Of a stretch of 54,116 nt of DNA, positions 27,988 through 37,296 are shown piece after piece. The notes beneath the pieces were generated by a model. That model made no database searches and was not told where the DNA came from. It worked only from the letters and a program-made list of their open reading frames with translations. The stretch spans positions 1-54,116 of the forward strand of contig JAJFLV010000071.1 of the NCBI GenBank assembly GCA_021772535.1, read 5' to 3'. Position 1 is the first letter of the stretch. Every line of letters starts with the position of its first letter. The translations under genes and the position numbers were made by a program. Source of the DNA: Opitutales bacterium. GTDB taxonomy: Bacteria; Verrucomicrobiota; Verrucomicrobiia; Opitutales; UBA2987.

Positions 27988-29496
27988 ATGTTGAACGAAG
28001 AAGAACAACTGCAAACTGATGATGGGCAGGAAATGTCGGATGACGAGATCCGGGTTGACGAAGCTGGAACAGAACGGATTACAGAACCGGTGCGTGAAAT
28101 TCCAGTAGCCTACGATGTCGATGTAATTGTGGCCGGTGGCGGAATTTCAGGAGTTTTCGCCGCCATCGCGGCAGGTCGCATGGGCGCCAAAACCTTGCTT
28201 ATTGATCGTTTCGGTATGATTGGGGGAAATATGGGCCCTGGAATGTTCGTCGGGGGAAGCCTTGATGGGTATGTGTTCTCCAAGGCCGAACCCGACCGCA
28301 CTCCCAATGCCGATGGCTCTACGCGCAAGGAGCAATTGATCGTCAAAGATCCCGCCGTGCGAGGAGGATTCGCGGGTATTCCGCATGAATTTGTGGAACT
28401 CTATGGCTATTACGGTGGAGGTCGACCTCCCTACCGACCAATGCATTACATGAGGGACTCTTTGATCGCTTCTCATACCGCCATGGATATGCTGGAGGAA
28501 GCAGGTGTGGAAATTCTGGTTTCGGCCTATGTTTCCAATCCGATTATGGAGGGGAATCGTGTTACGGGTGTGTTTTACGAAGGGAAAGGCGGGCGACATG
28601 CGGCCAAGGCAAAGGTAGTCATCGACGCAACCGGTGAAGCCGATGTTGCCCGGCGTGCCGGAGCCCCGGCCATTTACCCGAAGGAGACTAATAACAAATG
28701 GGATTCACACTCCCCTGCCGGGATGGGTATTTGGGCCGTCATCGCGGGCATTGATGCGGAGCGATTCGACGCTTACATCGAAAAAGTCGATACACCCTAC
28801 CAGTTGGAAAAGCGTGATGTTCCTGGAATCGGAAAAATGGCGATCATCGGCCATCCTCCCAATTACTACGGCAAAATTCTTTACCGGGAAGAAGGATTAC
28901 TGGGAACCCGGGTCCAGGTCATGCGTCCACACCAGAGGATAGATGCCAGCAACGCCAAACATATTGCCAAAATGGAAGTTGAGGTCCGCAAATATCTTTT
29001 CGATTCCGCTCAAGCCTTGAGAGAAAATGTGCCAGGTTATGAGAAATCTTACCTGATGATGGTTTCGCCTTATTTGGCGGTACGGGGCGGACCCTGCATT
29101 GAAGGGGAATACACCCTCACCTGGGAGGATTGCATGGCAGGGAAGAATTTCGCCGATGTGGTTTATGTTTATGGTGAAACACGGGCTTTCCATCGTACTC
29201 GTGTTAAATATGGGGAGCCGCGATGGACGGATGTGCCTTACCGTGTGATGGTTCCAAAAAAGATCGACGGTCTATTGGCAGTGGGCAGAGCAGCCTCCGG
29301 CGTGCCCGATACCTTGCTAAGAAATCGAATGGGCGTCATGCACATGGGTCATGCCTGCGGAGCAGCGGCGGCCCTTTGTGTAAAAAATAAATGTGTTCCC
29401 CGCAATCTGGATGTCCATGCATTGCAGGAACGCCTGGTTGATGATGGATTTTTTCTCGGAAATCGGGCCCGTCTGCGTGAACTCAAAATCAGTTGA
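27988..29496 (+). CDS. FAD-dependent oxidoreductase (FAD_oxidored type)
   Basis: A 502-aa flavoprotein. After an acidic 40-residue extension, VIVAGGGISGVFAAIAAGRMG (GGGISG at 50-55) followed by TLLIDRFGMIGGN is the dinucleotide fold typical of PF12831 proteins. VVIDATGEADVARRAG is the second FAD contact, and LLAVGRAASG...MGHACGAAAAL the C-terminal one. Such enzymes often accompany glycan or polyol genes in PVC bacteria, with unknown substrates. No signal peptide is seen. It sits between two propeller proteins in a likely operon (gaps 20 and 38 bases). Confidence 0.85.
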   Translation: MLNEEEQLQTDDGQEMSDDEIRVDEAGTERITEPVREIPVAYDVDVIVAGGGISGVFAAIAAGRMGAKTLLIDRFGMIGGNMGPGMFVGGSLDGYVFSKAEPDRTPNADGSTRKEQLIVKDPAVRGGFAGIPHEFVELYGYYGGGRPPYRPMHYMRDSLIASHTAMDMLEEAGVEILVSAYVSNPIMEGNRVTGVFYEGKGGRHAAKAKVVIDATGEADVARRAGAPAIYPKETNNKWDSHSPAGMGIWAVIAGIDAERFDAYIEKVDTPYQLEKRDVPGIGKMAIIGHPPNYYGKILYREEGLLGTRVQVMRPHQRIDASNAKHIAKMEVEVRKYLFDSAQALRENVPGYEKSYLMMVSPYLAVRGGPCIEGEYTLTWEDCMAGKNFADVVYVYGETRAFHRTRVKYGEPRWTDVPYRVMVPKKIDGLLAVGRAASGVPDTLLRNRMGVMHMGHACGAAAALCVKNKCVPRNLDVHALQERLVDDGFFLGNRARLRELKIS

Positions 29497-29534
29497 ATAG
29501 CATATAAATAAACCAGACTGTTTTGGATTAACCG

Positions 29535-32500
29535 ATGGGAAATAACAAACAGTCGTGGAAAACAACCGGTTTTGAAGCTTTTGCCAAAGGTTCGTTTGGA
29601 AACAGCGGCCAGAATCTTTACGTTTCCCGAGCGGGCATTCTGCAGCGTATTCATCAGTTTGATTTGACTGGAAACGGCTTTGTGGACTTGGTTTTTTGCA
29701 ATAGCCAATCGCATTTTGAAAAACCGGATTCGCTCATTTATTCGGATCCCTTGGAAGATTCCAATTGCCGTGGTATACGCACCCACGGATGCAGGGCGGC
29801 AACCTTGGCAGACTTGAATGGCGATGGTTATGACGATCTTGTCCTTGGCCATTTCAAGGATGGGTTGGCGACCGAACTCAATGCCATGGTTTATTACGGT
29901 TCACCGGAGGGGTTGACGGAAAATTATCACCTGGAATTACCAGCCCCGAAATGCACCGGCGTGGCAGCGGGAGATTTCAACGGAAACGGCAAGATCGATC
30001 TTGCTTTTCTGACAAACGGAAAGTTACGTTTATTTTATCAGACGTCGCTCGGATTCGAGTTAAAAAAATACCAAGACTTCGATATTGAAGGACAACAGAT
30101 CGAAGCCTTCGATCTGGATTCGGATGGGTTTTCCGATTTGTTGATCCGAGCGGACGATGAAAACATAACGGTTTATTGGGGTGGACCGGATGGCATTGAG
30201 GAACAACGGCGAACAGAGATTCCGAAGCCTATTAGCAGCATTGAAACAATAGAATCACCGGATCAGATTGCAGATGAATCGGACGAGGAATTCGTCGCCG
30301 ATGCCGATCCTCTGGTAAAAATCGTTATCCTTGGGGGAGTGCCTCATGTTTTTTGCGCTCAGACAAAAAAAGTTTATTTAATTCCGGCAACCGTGAACCG
30401 GACCTGGAGTTCGCCTCTGGAATTATCCATTCGAAACGCTTACTCTGTGGCTATTGGAGACATTAATGGCAATGGTTTCGACGATCTCGTTTTTGCTGCC
30501 CGTGATTCTGAAAAAAAGAGTGAATGCTCATGGGTGTATTGGGGCAGTGCGGATGGCTATTCGGAAAATCGACGAAGCGCCTTATCCAGCCAAAGGGCTG
30601 CCGATGTCGCGATGGGCGATCTCAATGCCAATGGTTGCGCGGATGTATTAATCGTCCAAAATCGGAGTGAGGAATCATTTTCAACCGAATCCTTGATTTA
30701 TCGTGGAAGCCGGGAAGGAATTAAGAATGAACCGGTGAGGCTTCTTTCTCACGATGCACGGAGGGGTTTCATTGCACAAACAAGCGATGAAAACCTCCCA
30801 CAGGTAATCCTGGCCAGCAATTTTGCCAGCAGCGCTTCGGACGACCTGAAAAATTATATCTACTTCGGAACTAAAGAGGGATACTCCGTCCATAACCGAA
30901 AAGAAGTTCCCGGATGGGGCTCGTTCGGCGCTCTATATGCGGATTTCAATGATGATGGAAAGGCCGACCTTGTGTTCGCTAACGGAAGTGAATTTTCCGC
31001 TGTTAAAGATCCGGGTTCCTATCTTTACTACAACGGCAAAACAGGAATAGGAGACCACCCGGACCAGATCCTGCCGACTTCCGCGGCAACCGTAGCGGTC
31101 TGCGCAGACCTCGATCGCAACGGTTATCTCGATCTCGTTTTTTGCGGATTTAGAAAACCCCAAGTGTTAATTTTTCCGGGAGGCCCGAATGGCTTCGAGT
31201 TGGAGGACAAAATAACTATTCCACTGGAGCACGAGGGTAAGCCTTATGGATTTCTCTTTACACTTTTTCTGGTCGATTTGACGGGTGATGGCTGGCTGGA
31301 CATGATCGTTGGAGGAGGAATTTCGGAGAGGGCACTAATTCTTTGGGGTGGACCCAAAGGGTTTTCCGTGAAACGAAGCCAGGGATTGGCAGTTTACATG
31401 CCCCGGACAGTCACCGCCGCCGATCTTTCCGGCAATGGCTACCCCGATTTGATAGTTGGCGGGCGCAAGCCGCAATTGACGGGGCCGCACGACGCTTTTC
31501 TTTATGTTTACTGGAATGGTCCAGATGGAATACGAGAAGACCGGCGCACAATGCTACCGGTCAAATCCACCAATGGGCTGGCCGTGGCGGACTTTAACAA
31601 TGACGGCAAACTCGATATTTTCGCCGGCTCCTATGCAGATGGCCGCGAAAGAGATCTGGAAAGTTATATTTATTGGAACCGGAAGGGACGCGGGTTCACT
31701 CTCCTGGATCGACTTTGTCTACAAACACATGCCGTTGGAGGATGCCTGGCAGCCGACTTGAACGAGGATGGCTGGATTGACTTGGTCGTGACCAATCACA
31801 AGGAACTGGGTGATCACAAGGGCGATTCAGAAATTTGGTGGAATGGACCTGAGGGTTTTAACGTGTCCCGAACAACTCGACTGCCAACATTGGGCGGCCG
31901 TGGACCTTCGGTTATCAATCCCGGCAATATTCTGGACCGCGGCCCGGAAGAGTATTACATTTCGGAACCAATAGTTTTACCCAAAGGAGCCGTTCTGGAG
32001 GGTTTGACCTGGAAGGCTCATACACCCGGTAAAACCTGGGTCAAAGGTCAATTGCGAGTGGCAATAAATAGAGGTGAACTGGATGCATTTCCGTGGATAG
32101 GCCCAGATGGCAAGGATTCCTGGTGGGATGATTTCGGCCGAGATACCGGAACTGCATTAGCGGGAAGCATTGTTCAATTTCGCCTCGCATTGGGAGCGGT
32201 AAATTCTTGCTCCTCACCGCGTGTCAGCGCTGTAGAGGTCCATTATCGAATTTTAAAAATGAAAAAATTACCTCTAATCATTGAAAAAGGTATTCCTCAG
32301 CTTTTCGTTGACGATTTTCTAATTGAATCCAAGGAAAATCTCAAAAGAACCTTGCACCAACCGAAAAAGGAAAACAGTGGAAATTTTCCGGTGCTTTCAT
32401 TGCAACCAAATCTGTTCGGCAACATTCCCGGCACATTGATGGCTAACGGGACCATCGTTTATGATCCCCAAATAAATAAATATGTCATGTTTGCATTGGC

Positions 32501-33773
32501 CTTTGCAGCCGCTCTGGAAGCGAAAGCCGTCGATGGCTGGAAGCGAGTAAAACTTTTACGTTACACCTCGGCTGACGGCCTGCATTGGGAGGGCCACCCC
32601 GATGGATCTTGCGAAATTGTTATTCCAAGATCGCATGAAGAATTACGCTTTGGCAAACTTACCGAAGAAATATTTCATCTCGATCTTTTTTCCTGTCACT
32701 ATGATTCGAATAACGAAAAACATCCTTACCAGGGATGGCTTTTTCTACGTGGGCGTGAGGAGGAGACGGGGGTTTACCACATGCAATCAACCGACGGACG
32801 AATCTGGCTAAAAGGCAAAATGGTTATGCAACGATTTTCCCGCGAATTGAATCAGGAAGGAACTTTTTTAATGGGCCCGGGCGATGTGTCAATTTTTTCT
32901 GCCGATCCGAAAACAAACCGCTTTCTGGGTATATTTAAATTTCAGAACTGGAAAGGAAAAGGAACCGATCACCTCCTTCGTTCACGCGCTTATTTATTTG
33001 TCGATCGACTGGATGTCCCCATTGACCCTAGTAGTATTGATCGAGTCGATCAGGTTCCGCCACAGAAAATGCAAAATGGCGACGAACCTGATGATGAGTA
33101 TTACGGATCGACTGCCTGGTGTTATGGTTCGCATTGGCTGGGCGGCTTGAAAGTTTTTCACGTTAAAGGCGACCATTCTTTTTCCTCTTCCGGTTGCGCC
33201 TTCTTAAAGATACACTGTAGCCGGGACGGATTGCATTGGAACAAAATCCCTTTTGCGAATGAGGATGGGGACGCCGGAGTTTTCATTTGTAATGGAAGTG
33301 AGGGTGGAAATAACGGGACCAACGATGGAGGATATCTGACAGAGTTTACGAATCCTCCTCTGAAAATTAACAACGAATTAGTTTTTTACTATGGAGCCAG
33401 TTCTTTTGGGAAAAACCACTCGATCGGCACGCGATTGACCGGCGGCGGCATTTTCCGGGCACGACTAAGGCTGGATGGGTTTGTTTCCATAGACCGGGGA
33501 TCGCTGACCACCCGACCCTTTTATCTGCCAGGAGAAAACCTCTATATCAACCACTCCGGAAATTTAACGGTAGAAGTAATCAACGAAACTGGAAAATCGA
33601 TCGCCTCTGAAAATTTAGAGGAAGATAATTTTGGTGTTGATGATCCGGTCCAATTTCAAGGCCAATCAATAGCAGACACCATTTTAAAATCATCCCAATC
33701 CGAACAATTCCCGGTTAGGTTGCGCTTTCACATCGATAAGGGAAATCAATTATACTCTTTCAGCATCAAATAG
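29535..33773 (+). CDS. 1412-aa FG-GAP/VCBS repeat protein fused to a GH32/43-like propeller domain
   Basis: Residues 1 to about 860 contain 12 calcium-loop repeats such as DLNGDGYDDLVLG, DFNGNGKIDLAFL and DLTGDGWLDMIVGG, alternating with a second motif of the type YWGGPDG(I/Y)xExRRxxLP; this is an integrin-like FG-GAP propeller, probably two consecutive rings. From about residue 909 (an internal Met, MKKLPLIIEKG) a second domain runs to the end and closely matches the exported protein at 13964-15535 (shared DEYYGSTAW, KIPFAN, NDGGY, SFGKNH blocks). No signal peptide is present at MGNNKQSWKTTGFE, which is odd for FG-GAP proteins. The gene stands 38 bases after the FAD oxidoreductase. Confidence 0.75.
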   Translation: MGNNKQSWKTTGFEAFAKGSFGNSGQNLYVSRAGILQRIHQFDLTGNGFVDLVFCNSQSHFEKPDSLIYSDPLEDSNCRGIRTHGCRAATLADLNGDGYDDLVLGHFKDGLATELNAMVYYGSPEGLTENYHLELPAPKCTGVAAGDFNGNGKIDLAFLTNGKLRLFYQTSLGFELKKYQDFDIEGQQIEAFDLDSDGFSDLLIRADDENITVYWGGPDGIEEQRRTEIPKPISSIETIESPDQIADESDEEFVADADPLVKIVILGGVPHVFCAQTKKVYLIPATVNRTWSSPLELSIRNAYSVAIGDINGNGFDDLVFAARDSEKKSECSWVYWGSADGYSENRRSALSSQRAADVAMGDLNANGCADVLIVQNRSEESFSTESLIYRGSREGIKNEPVRLLSHDARRGFIAQTSDENLPQVILASNFASSASDDLKNYIYFGTKEGYSVHNRKEVPGWGSFGALYADFNDDGKADLVFANGSEFSAVKDPGSYLYYNGKTGIGDHPDQILPTSAATVAVCADLDRNGYLDLVFCGFRKPQVLIFPGGPNGFELEDKITIPLEHEGKPYGFLFTLFLVDLTGDGWLDMIVGGGISERALILWGGPKGFSVKRSQGLAVYMPRTVTAADLSGNGYPDLIVGGRKPQLTGPHDAFLYVYWNGPDGIREDRRTMLPVKSTNGLAVADFNNDGKLDIFAGSYADGRERDLESYIYWNRKGRGFTLLDRLCLQTHAVGGCLAADLNEDGWIDLVVTNHKELGDHKGDSEIWWNGPEGFNVSRTTRLPTLGGRGPSVINPGNILDRGPEEYYISEPIVLPKGAVLEGLTWKAHTPGKTWVKGQLRVAINRGELDAFPWIGPDGKDSWWDDFGRDTGTALAGSIVQFRLALGAVNSCSSPRVSAVEVHYRILKMKKLPLIIEKGIPQLFVDDFLIESKENLKRTLHQPKKENSGNFPVLSLQPNLFGNIPGTLMANGTIVYDPQINKYVMFALAFAAALEAKAVDGWKRVKLLRYTSADGLHWEGHPDGSCEIVIPRSHEELRFGKLTEEIFHLDLFSCHYDSNNEKHPYQGWLFLRGREEETGVYHMQSTDGRIWLKGKMVMQRFSRELNQEGTFLMGPGDVSIFSADPKTNRFLGIFKFQNWKGKGTDHLLRSRAYLFVDRLDVPIDPSSIDRVDQVPPQKMQNGDEPDDEYYGSTAWCYGSHWLGGLKVFHVKGDHSFSSSGCAFLKIHCSRDGLHWNKIPFANEDGDAGVFICNGSEGGNNGTNDGGYLTEFTNPPLKINNELVFYYGASSFGKNHSIGTRLTGGGIFRARLRLDGFVSIDRGSLTTRPFYLPGENLYINHSGNLTVEVINETGKSIASENLEEDNFGVDDPVQFQGQSIADTILKSSQSEQFPVRLRFHIDKGNQLYSFSIK

Positions 33774-33793
33774 AACCTATTGAGGAAGGTTCT
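33772..33793 (+). terminator. hairpin at the end of the 29535-33773 gene
   Basis: AGAACCT (33772-33778) and AGGTTCT (33787-33793) pair over 7 bp with an 8-base loop; the left arm overlaps the TAG stop. No clear T-run follows, so termination here is a guess. Confidence 0.3.
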
Positions 33794-33938
33794 ACATAAA
33801 TCTCCCTTCAAAACTTACGGGGAAACCAAATTGTAAAAAAAATGTAAAATCTTTCAATTCTCCTTAAACATTCTCCGACTGAGGCGTAATATTTGATTAC
33901 AAACCAAGTCATTTTAACAAACGACAACCAAGCTACAA

Positions 33939-34124
33939 ATGGGTAATCGAACTGACCTCGGAACCAGCACCGTAAAAGAAGCAAAAGGAAGACAAGTAGA
34001 GGCAATTCGATGCTTGCGTCACAAGCTCCAGAAGGCTCTCAAGGTTCGACTGACAAACGAAGAAGTGGCGGATTACTGGTTTAAGAGCGCTTACTCCAGT
34101 TATTACAACTATCATTTACATTAA
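33939..34124 (+). CDS. small ORF, 61 aa, unknown
   Basis: This is the only sizeable open frame in the 800-base gap between the large fusion gene and the next dehydrogenase, apart from the repeat element. It starts MGNRTDLGTSTVKEAKGRQV, is basic and helix-prone in the middle (RCLRHKLQKALKVRLTNEEV) and ends in a Tyr-rich tail (YSSYYNYHLH). No ribosome site stands out. I do not recognise it, and it may not be a gene. The rest of the gap holds the hairpin at 33772 and the repeat at 34294-34530. Confidence 0.25.
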   Translation: MGNRTDLGTSTVKEAKGRQVEAIRCLRHKLQKALKVRLTNEEVADYWFKSAYSSYYNYHLH

Positions 34125-34293
34125 ACAGGTCCATTTTCCTGATTATGTAATTTTTTGCTTTCCCGTCATTTACCGCCCGCTAATGGGTAGGTTTCAGATC
34201 AAGCTCAACTTTTTGAAATAAAAGAGGAGCTTGCAAAATTTCAGCAGCAAAGATTAATCTTCTTTTCTGACACAGTCAGTTGAAATTTTACCG

Positions 34294-34530
34294 GAACCTA
34301 TCTCAAAATCGAAGATGAATGATGTTTGTAGCACCACGGTGGCAGATGCCAGGCGGCTTTGCTCCCGGATGGGCTGGACGCCCCTCGGGCGCAAACCAAC
34401 GCCGCAAGTGCTACCGTGCCGCACAAATCCTTTGGACAGAGGCAGTTATGTGTTTGAGCAAGGCGCGCCGGGGCTTGCTCAAACATATAATTGCTCTCTG
34501 CATCAACATCTTCGAATTTGAGATCGGTTC
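34294..34530. repeat. inverted-repeat-ended element, copy 2 (MITE-like)
   Basis: Shorter relative (237 bp) of the element at 18990-19263. Left end GAACCTATCTCAAAATCG; right end reads GAACCGATCTCAAATTCG on the minus strand, so about 24 bases pair with few mismatches. The similarity extends a few bases outward (TACC at the left, GGTA at the right). It ends 40 bases before the ATG of the dehydrogenase at 34570. Short frames inside it on both strands occur in both copies, as expected from repeat identity, and are not taken as genes. Confidence 0.85.
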
Positions 34531-34569
34531 TGGTATTTGTCATCTTTAGAAAACTCAATCTGGAAAAAT

Positions 34570-35451
34570 ATGGATACTATTGGATTTATCGGAACAGGTG
34601 TTATGGGTCGCAGTATGGCCGGGCATCTTTTGGAAGGCGGTTACAAGCTTAACGTCTACAATCGAACCCGATCCAGGGCGGATTCATTGGTGGAAAAAGG
34701 CGCCGTCTGGCTGGATTCACCGGGAGCGGTGGCAGCAAACTCGGATATCATTATCACCATCGTTGGTTTCCCGATTGACGTGGAAGCGGTTTACTTGGGT
34801 GCGGACGGAATACTGGCCAACGCAAAAAGCGGTTCCGTGGTGGTGGATATGACTACCTCCAGCCCCAAACTGGCGGCTCGTATTTACGAAAATGCGGCAG
34901 AAAAACGGATCGGTTCCCTCGACGCACCGGTATCTGGAGGCGATATCGGCGCACGTGAAGCGCGTTTATCCATTATGGTTGGAGGCGACGAGGATGTTTT
35001 TGAAAGAGTTAGGCCCTTGTTTGAATTGATGGGTAAAAATATTGGATTGCTAGGGCCTGCAGGATCAGGACAGCACACCAAAATGAGCAACCAGATCGCC
35101 ATCGCCAACGGCATGATGGGGATCTGCGAAGCGATGGCCTATGCGGAAAAGGCTGGCCTGGATCCGATGGGAGTCATTGCCTGTATCGAAAATGGTGCGG
35201 CGGGCAGTTGGTCGTTGAGCAATTTGGCGCCGCGTTTTCTTAAAGGCGATTTTGCCCCTGGTTTTTATGTGAAGCATTTCATCAAGGACATGGGCATCGC
35301 CCTGGATTCCGCCAAGAAAATGAATTTGGATCTTCCGGGATTAACGCTTGCCAACAAACTTTACCAGGTGTTGGCGGCAAAAGGTGGAGAAGATTTTGGA
35401 ACACAGGCCCTCTATAAGCTCTATAAAGAGGAGATCAACGGCGCTGGTTAA
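34570..35451 (+). CDS. 3-hydroxyisobutyrate dehydrogenase / tartronate-semialdehyde reductase family protein
   Basis: A 293-aa NAD(P)-dependent beta-hydroxyacid dehydrogenase: Rossmann motif GFIGTGVMG (5-13), substrate block DAPVSGGDIGAREARLSIMVGG (118-139) and catalytic Lys171 in GSGQHTKMSNQ. The frame opens at 34537, but MDTIGFIGTG (ATG at 34570) is the normal family start; the 11 extra residues fall between the repeat element and this ATG. Family members reduce or form 3-hydroxyisobutyrate, 3-hydroxypropionate or glycerate. Near a pyrimidine-degradation set it could handle malonate or methylmalonate semialdehyde, but a glycerate-forming role is equally possible. Its stop overlaps that of the opposing gene within a shared TTAA. 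Confidence 0.88.
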   Translation: MDTIGFIGTGVMGRSMAGHLLEGGYKLNVYNRTRSRADSLVEKGAVWLDSPGAVAANSDIIITIVGFPIDVEAVYLGADGILANAKSGSVVVDMTTSSPKLAARIYENAAEKRIGSLDAPVSGGDIGAREARLSIMVGGDEDVFERVRPLFELMGKNIGLLGPAGSGQHTKMSNQIAIANGMMGICEAMAYAEKAGLDPMGVIACIENGAAGSWSLSNLAPRFLKGDFAPGFYVKHFIKDMGIALDSAKKMNLDLPGLTLANKLYQVLAAKGGEDFGTQALYKLYKEEINGAG

Positions 35452-37271
35452 CCTTGGGGAGGGATCGAAAAGAGTTGGCCGATCCTAAAATTGAAAAAGT
35501 TGCGCAATTCCGGAGTGTTCTCCGGAAAAACCCAAATCCAGGTCTCTTCTCCAGGAGGGCCAAAGACAAACATGAATCGGTAAACCGTTTCGTTGGTAAA
35601 CACCCATTGGCCAATACCTTGGTCGAAGAGAAAAACCGAAGCCTCAGAACTGCCGGGATTTACCCATTGCCAACCATGCTCCTGATGGTAAACCCATGGG
35701 TAGGTTTCAGCGTAATAGTGCCCGTACCAAGGGGATCTACGCCAGCCAGGAGCGGATGGGACATCGGCTCCTCCCAATTCGTCCACAGAGGGTATACGAA
35801 AATCTCCGACCAGCATCATGTGATCTGAGGATAATGAATCTCCGCTCTGGAGTCCGTATCCTGCCAATCGTTGAGGCGACATGTCCGGTGTATAAACAAT
35901 AAAGTTGTTTCCGGTTTCCAGAACGCTATCCGAGAAGATAATAAAATCCAGATGACCCGGCCAGAAACCAAGCCCTTCATTATCATTGCGCCAGGTGTAA
36001 CCCATGGGGGCATCGGTATGGCGTGATATCAGGTCGGTCAGATTGGAACCGTCCCAATCGGGGGATTCATCAAGACCGAACCTGCCTTCATTCTGGATAT
36101 CTCCGTCGAGGAGGGTCTGCAGTTGCTGAGACCGTCCCACTAGATTGAGATCTCCTGTAATAATTATGGGCGTATCGGGATCCAATGTAAGCGCCCCGCC
36201 CTCCTCCTTGGCGTTGCGGATAAAAGCCATTATCTGATCGACTTCCTGTTGCCGCCGGATTTCGTCGGAACCCGCAGGCAAATGGGCGTCGATGAAAAGT
36301 AGTTTTCGTCCGACTGTAGATTCTGTGTCAATAAGGGCGGCCAGATTTCCGGTGGTGGTGTTGGAGCCGAAAAGCTGCCAGGTTTCCAAAATGGGGAAGC
36401 GGCTCACGATAATCGTGTCGTTATTGGATACAAAACGCCCAGCCCCATGCCAGGATTCGCCCAGCGGTAATGGAATCCATTGTTCCATCAAATTCACCGC
36501 TGCTGAAACGCTATTACGACGAATCTCCTGGAAGCTCAATATGTCCGGCTTAACCGCTTGAATCTGCCGCCGAAAACTAGGCTGGGCACCGCCGGAAAAG
36601 AGGCTATCGTTGAGGACATTGTAAGTGGCAATGCGAATGTCGCTCAGCCGCTGCCGTTCAATAGGGAGTAGATCTAATGGAGGTAGGGCGTTCCCTTGGT
36701 CAAATGTGTAGCTAAGGGTCTGGCCATCGTCCGGAAGACGGTCTCCTCCTGTCTGATCGACCCAAAGGATGTTTACTGTTGAACCGGAATTTACCTTGAT
36801 TTCCGTCCTTCCCACGGCAAATTCAAATTCTCTAGAATCCACTGTGGGAGCGCCACGGAAACGCAAAGCGGTAAAATTGATTGGTTGATCGGGTTGACCA
36901 TCGATCCGCCGGACTCCCCGGCGATCTCCCAACCGCCACTCCACTTCAGCGCCAATTCCCTCCACAGACAGACCGGTCGCAGGATTGTCATCTGTATCAA
37001 TATAAAGAATTATCCGGTTATTTTCACTGGAATCGAATTCCTCAACCGATTCGATACGGAAAAACAAAAAATCGTTGTCGTCAGCCATCCAAAGATTGAG
37101 AAAATCAACCCCTCCGGGACTACTTTCTCCTTCATCGTCGGAGTATGCAGGAGGAATACCAGCCCAATCATCAAACAACCCATCAATGACAACAGAAGCG
37201 CGTTCCGCAAATGCGTTCAAACCCATCAAAAAGAAGATGGCGCCGAATAATAATGCTTTCACACCAGGCAA
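35448..37271 (-). CDS. exported endonuclease/exonuclease/phosphatase with accessory domains
   Basis: A 607-aa protein. The signal peptide is residues 1-22 (ends LNAFA). Residues 25-195 look like a CBM9/DOMON-type beta-sandwich (IDGLFDDW, ILYIDTDDNPATG). The EEP nuclease domain (211-494) has Asn218 (ATYNVLN), Glu249 (FQEI), Asp374/Asn376 (TGDLN), Asp442 (GHLDFI) and Asp483-His484 (SSDHMML), all expected for a Mg-dependent phosphodiesterase. The last 100 residues are rich in Trp/Tyr/Phe (SPWYGHYYAETYPWVYHQEH) and resemble a C-terminal domain recurrent in verrucomicrobial exported proteins. Extracellular DNA or phosphodiester degradation is likely. Upstream, the nitrilase gene ends 25 bases before its start on the same strand. 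Confidence 0.85.
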   Translation of the reverse strand: MPGVKALLFGAIFFLMGLNAFAERASVVIDGLFDDWAGIPPAYSDDEGESSPGGVDFLNLWMADDNDFLFFRIESVEEFDSSENNRIILYIDTDDNPATGLSVEGIGAEVEWRLGDRRGVRRIDGQPDQPINFTALRFRGAPTVDSREFEFAVGRTEIKVNSGSTVNILWVDQTGGDRLPDDGQTLSYTFDQGNALPPLDLLPIERQRLSDIRIATYNVLNDSLFSGGAQPSFRRQIQAVKPDILSFQEIRRNSVSAAVNLMEQWIPLPLGESWHGAGRFVSNNDTIIVSRFPILETWQLFGSNTTTGNLAALIDTESTVGRKLLFIDAHLPAGSDEIRRQQEVDQIMAFIRNAKEEGGALTLDPDTPIIITGDLNLVGRSQQLQTLLDGDIQNEGRFGLDESPDWDGSNLTDLISRHTDAPMGYTWRNDNEGLGFWPGHLDFIIFSDSVLETGNNFIVYTPDMSPQRLAGYGLQSGDSLSSDHMMLVGDFRIPSVDELGGADVPSAPGWRRSPWYGHYYAETYPWVYHQEHGWQWVNPGSSEASVFLFDQGIGQWVFTNETVYRFMFVFGPPGEETWIWVFPENTPELRNFFNFRIGQLFSIPPQG

Positions 37272-37296
37272 GGAGCCAAACCGGAAACGGTAGAGT

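Noticed and set aside
32259-33773. Second domain of the 1412-aa protein as a separate gene starting at the internal ATG
   Set aside because: No ribosome site precedes the ATG, and the frame is continuous with the FG-GAP part; kept as one fusion gene.
34298-34558. 86-aa minus-strand frame in the second repeat copy
   Set aside because: Covers the whole element in antisense; same reasoning as the plus-strand frame, and no ribosome site.
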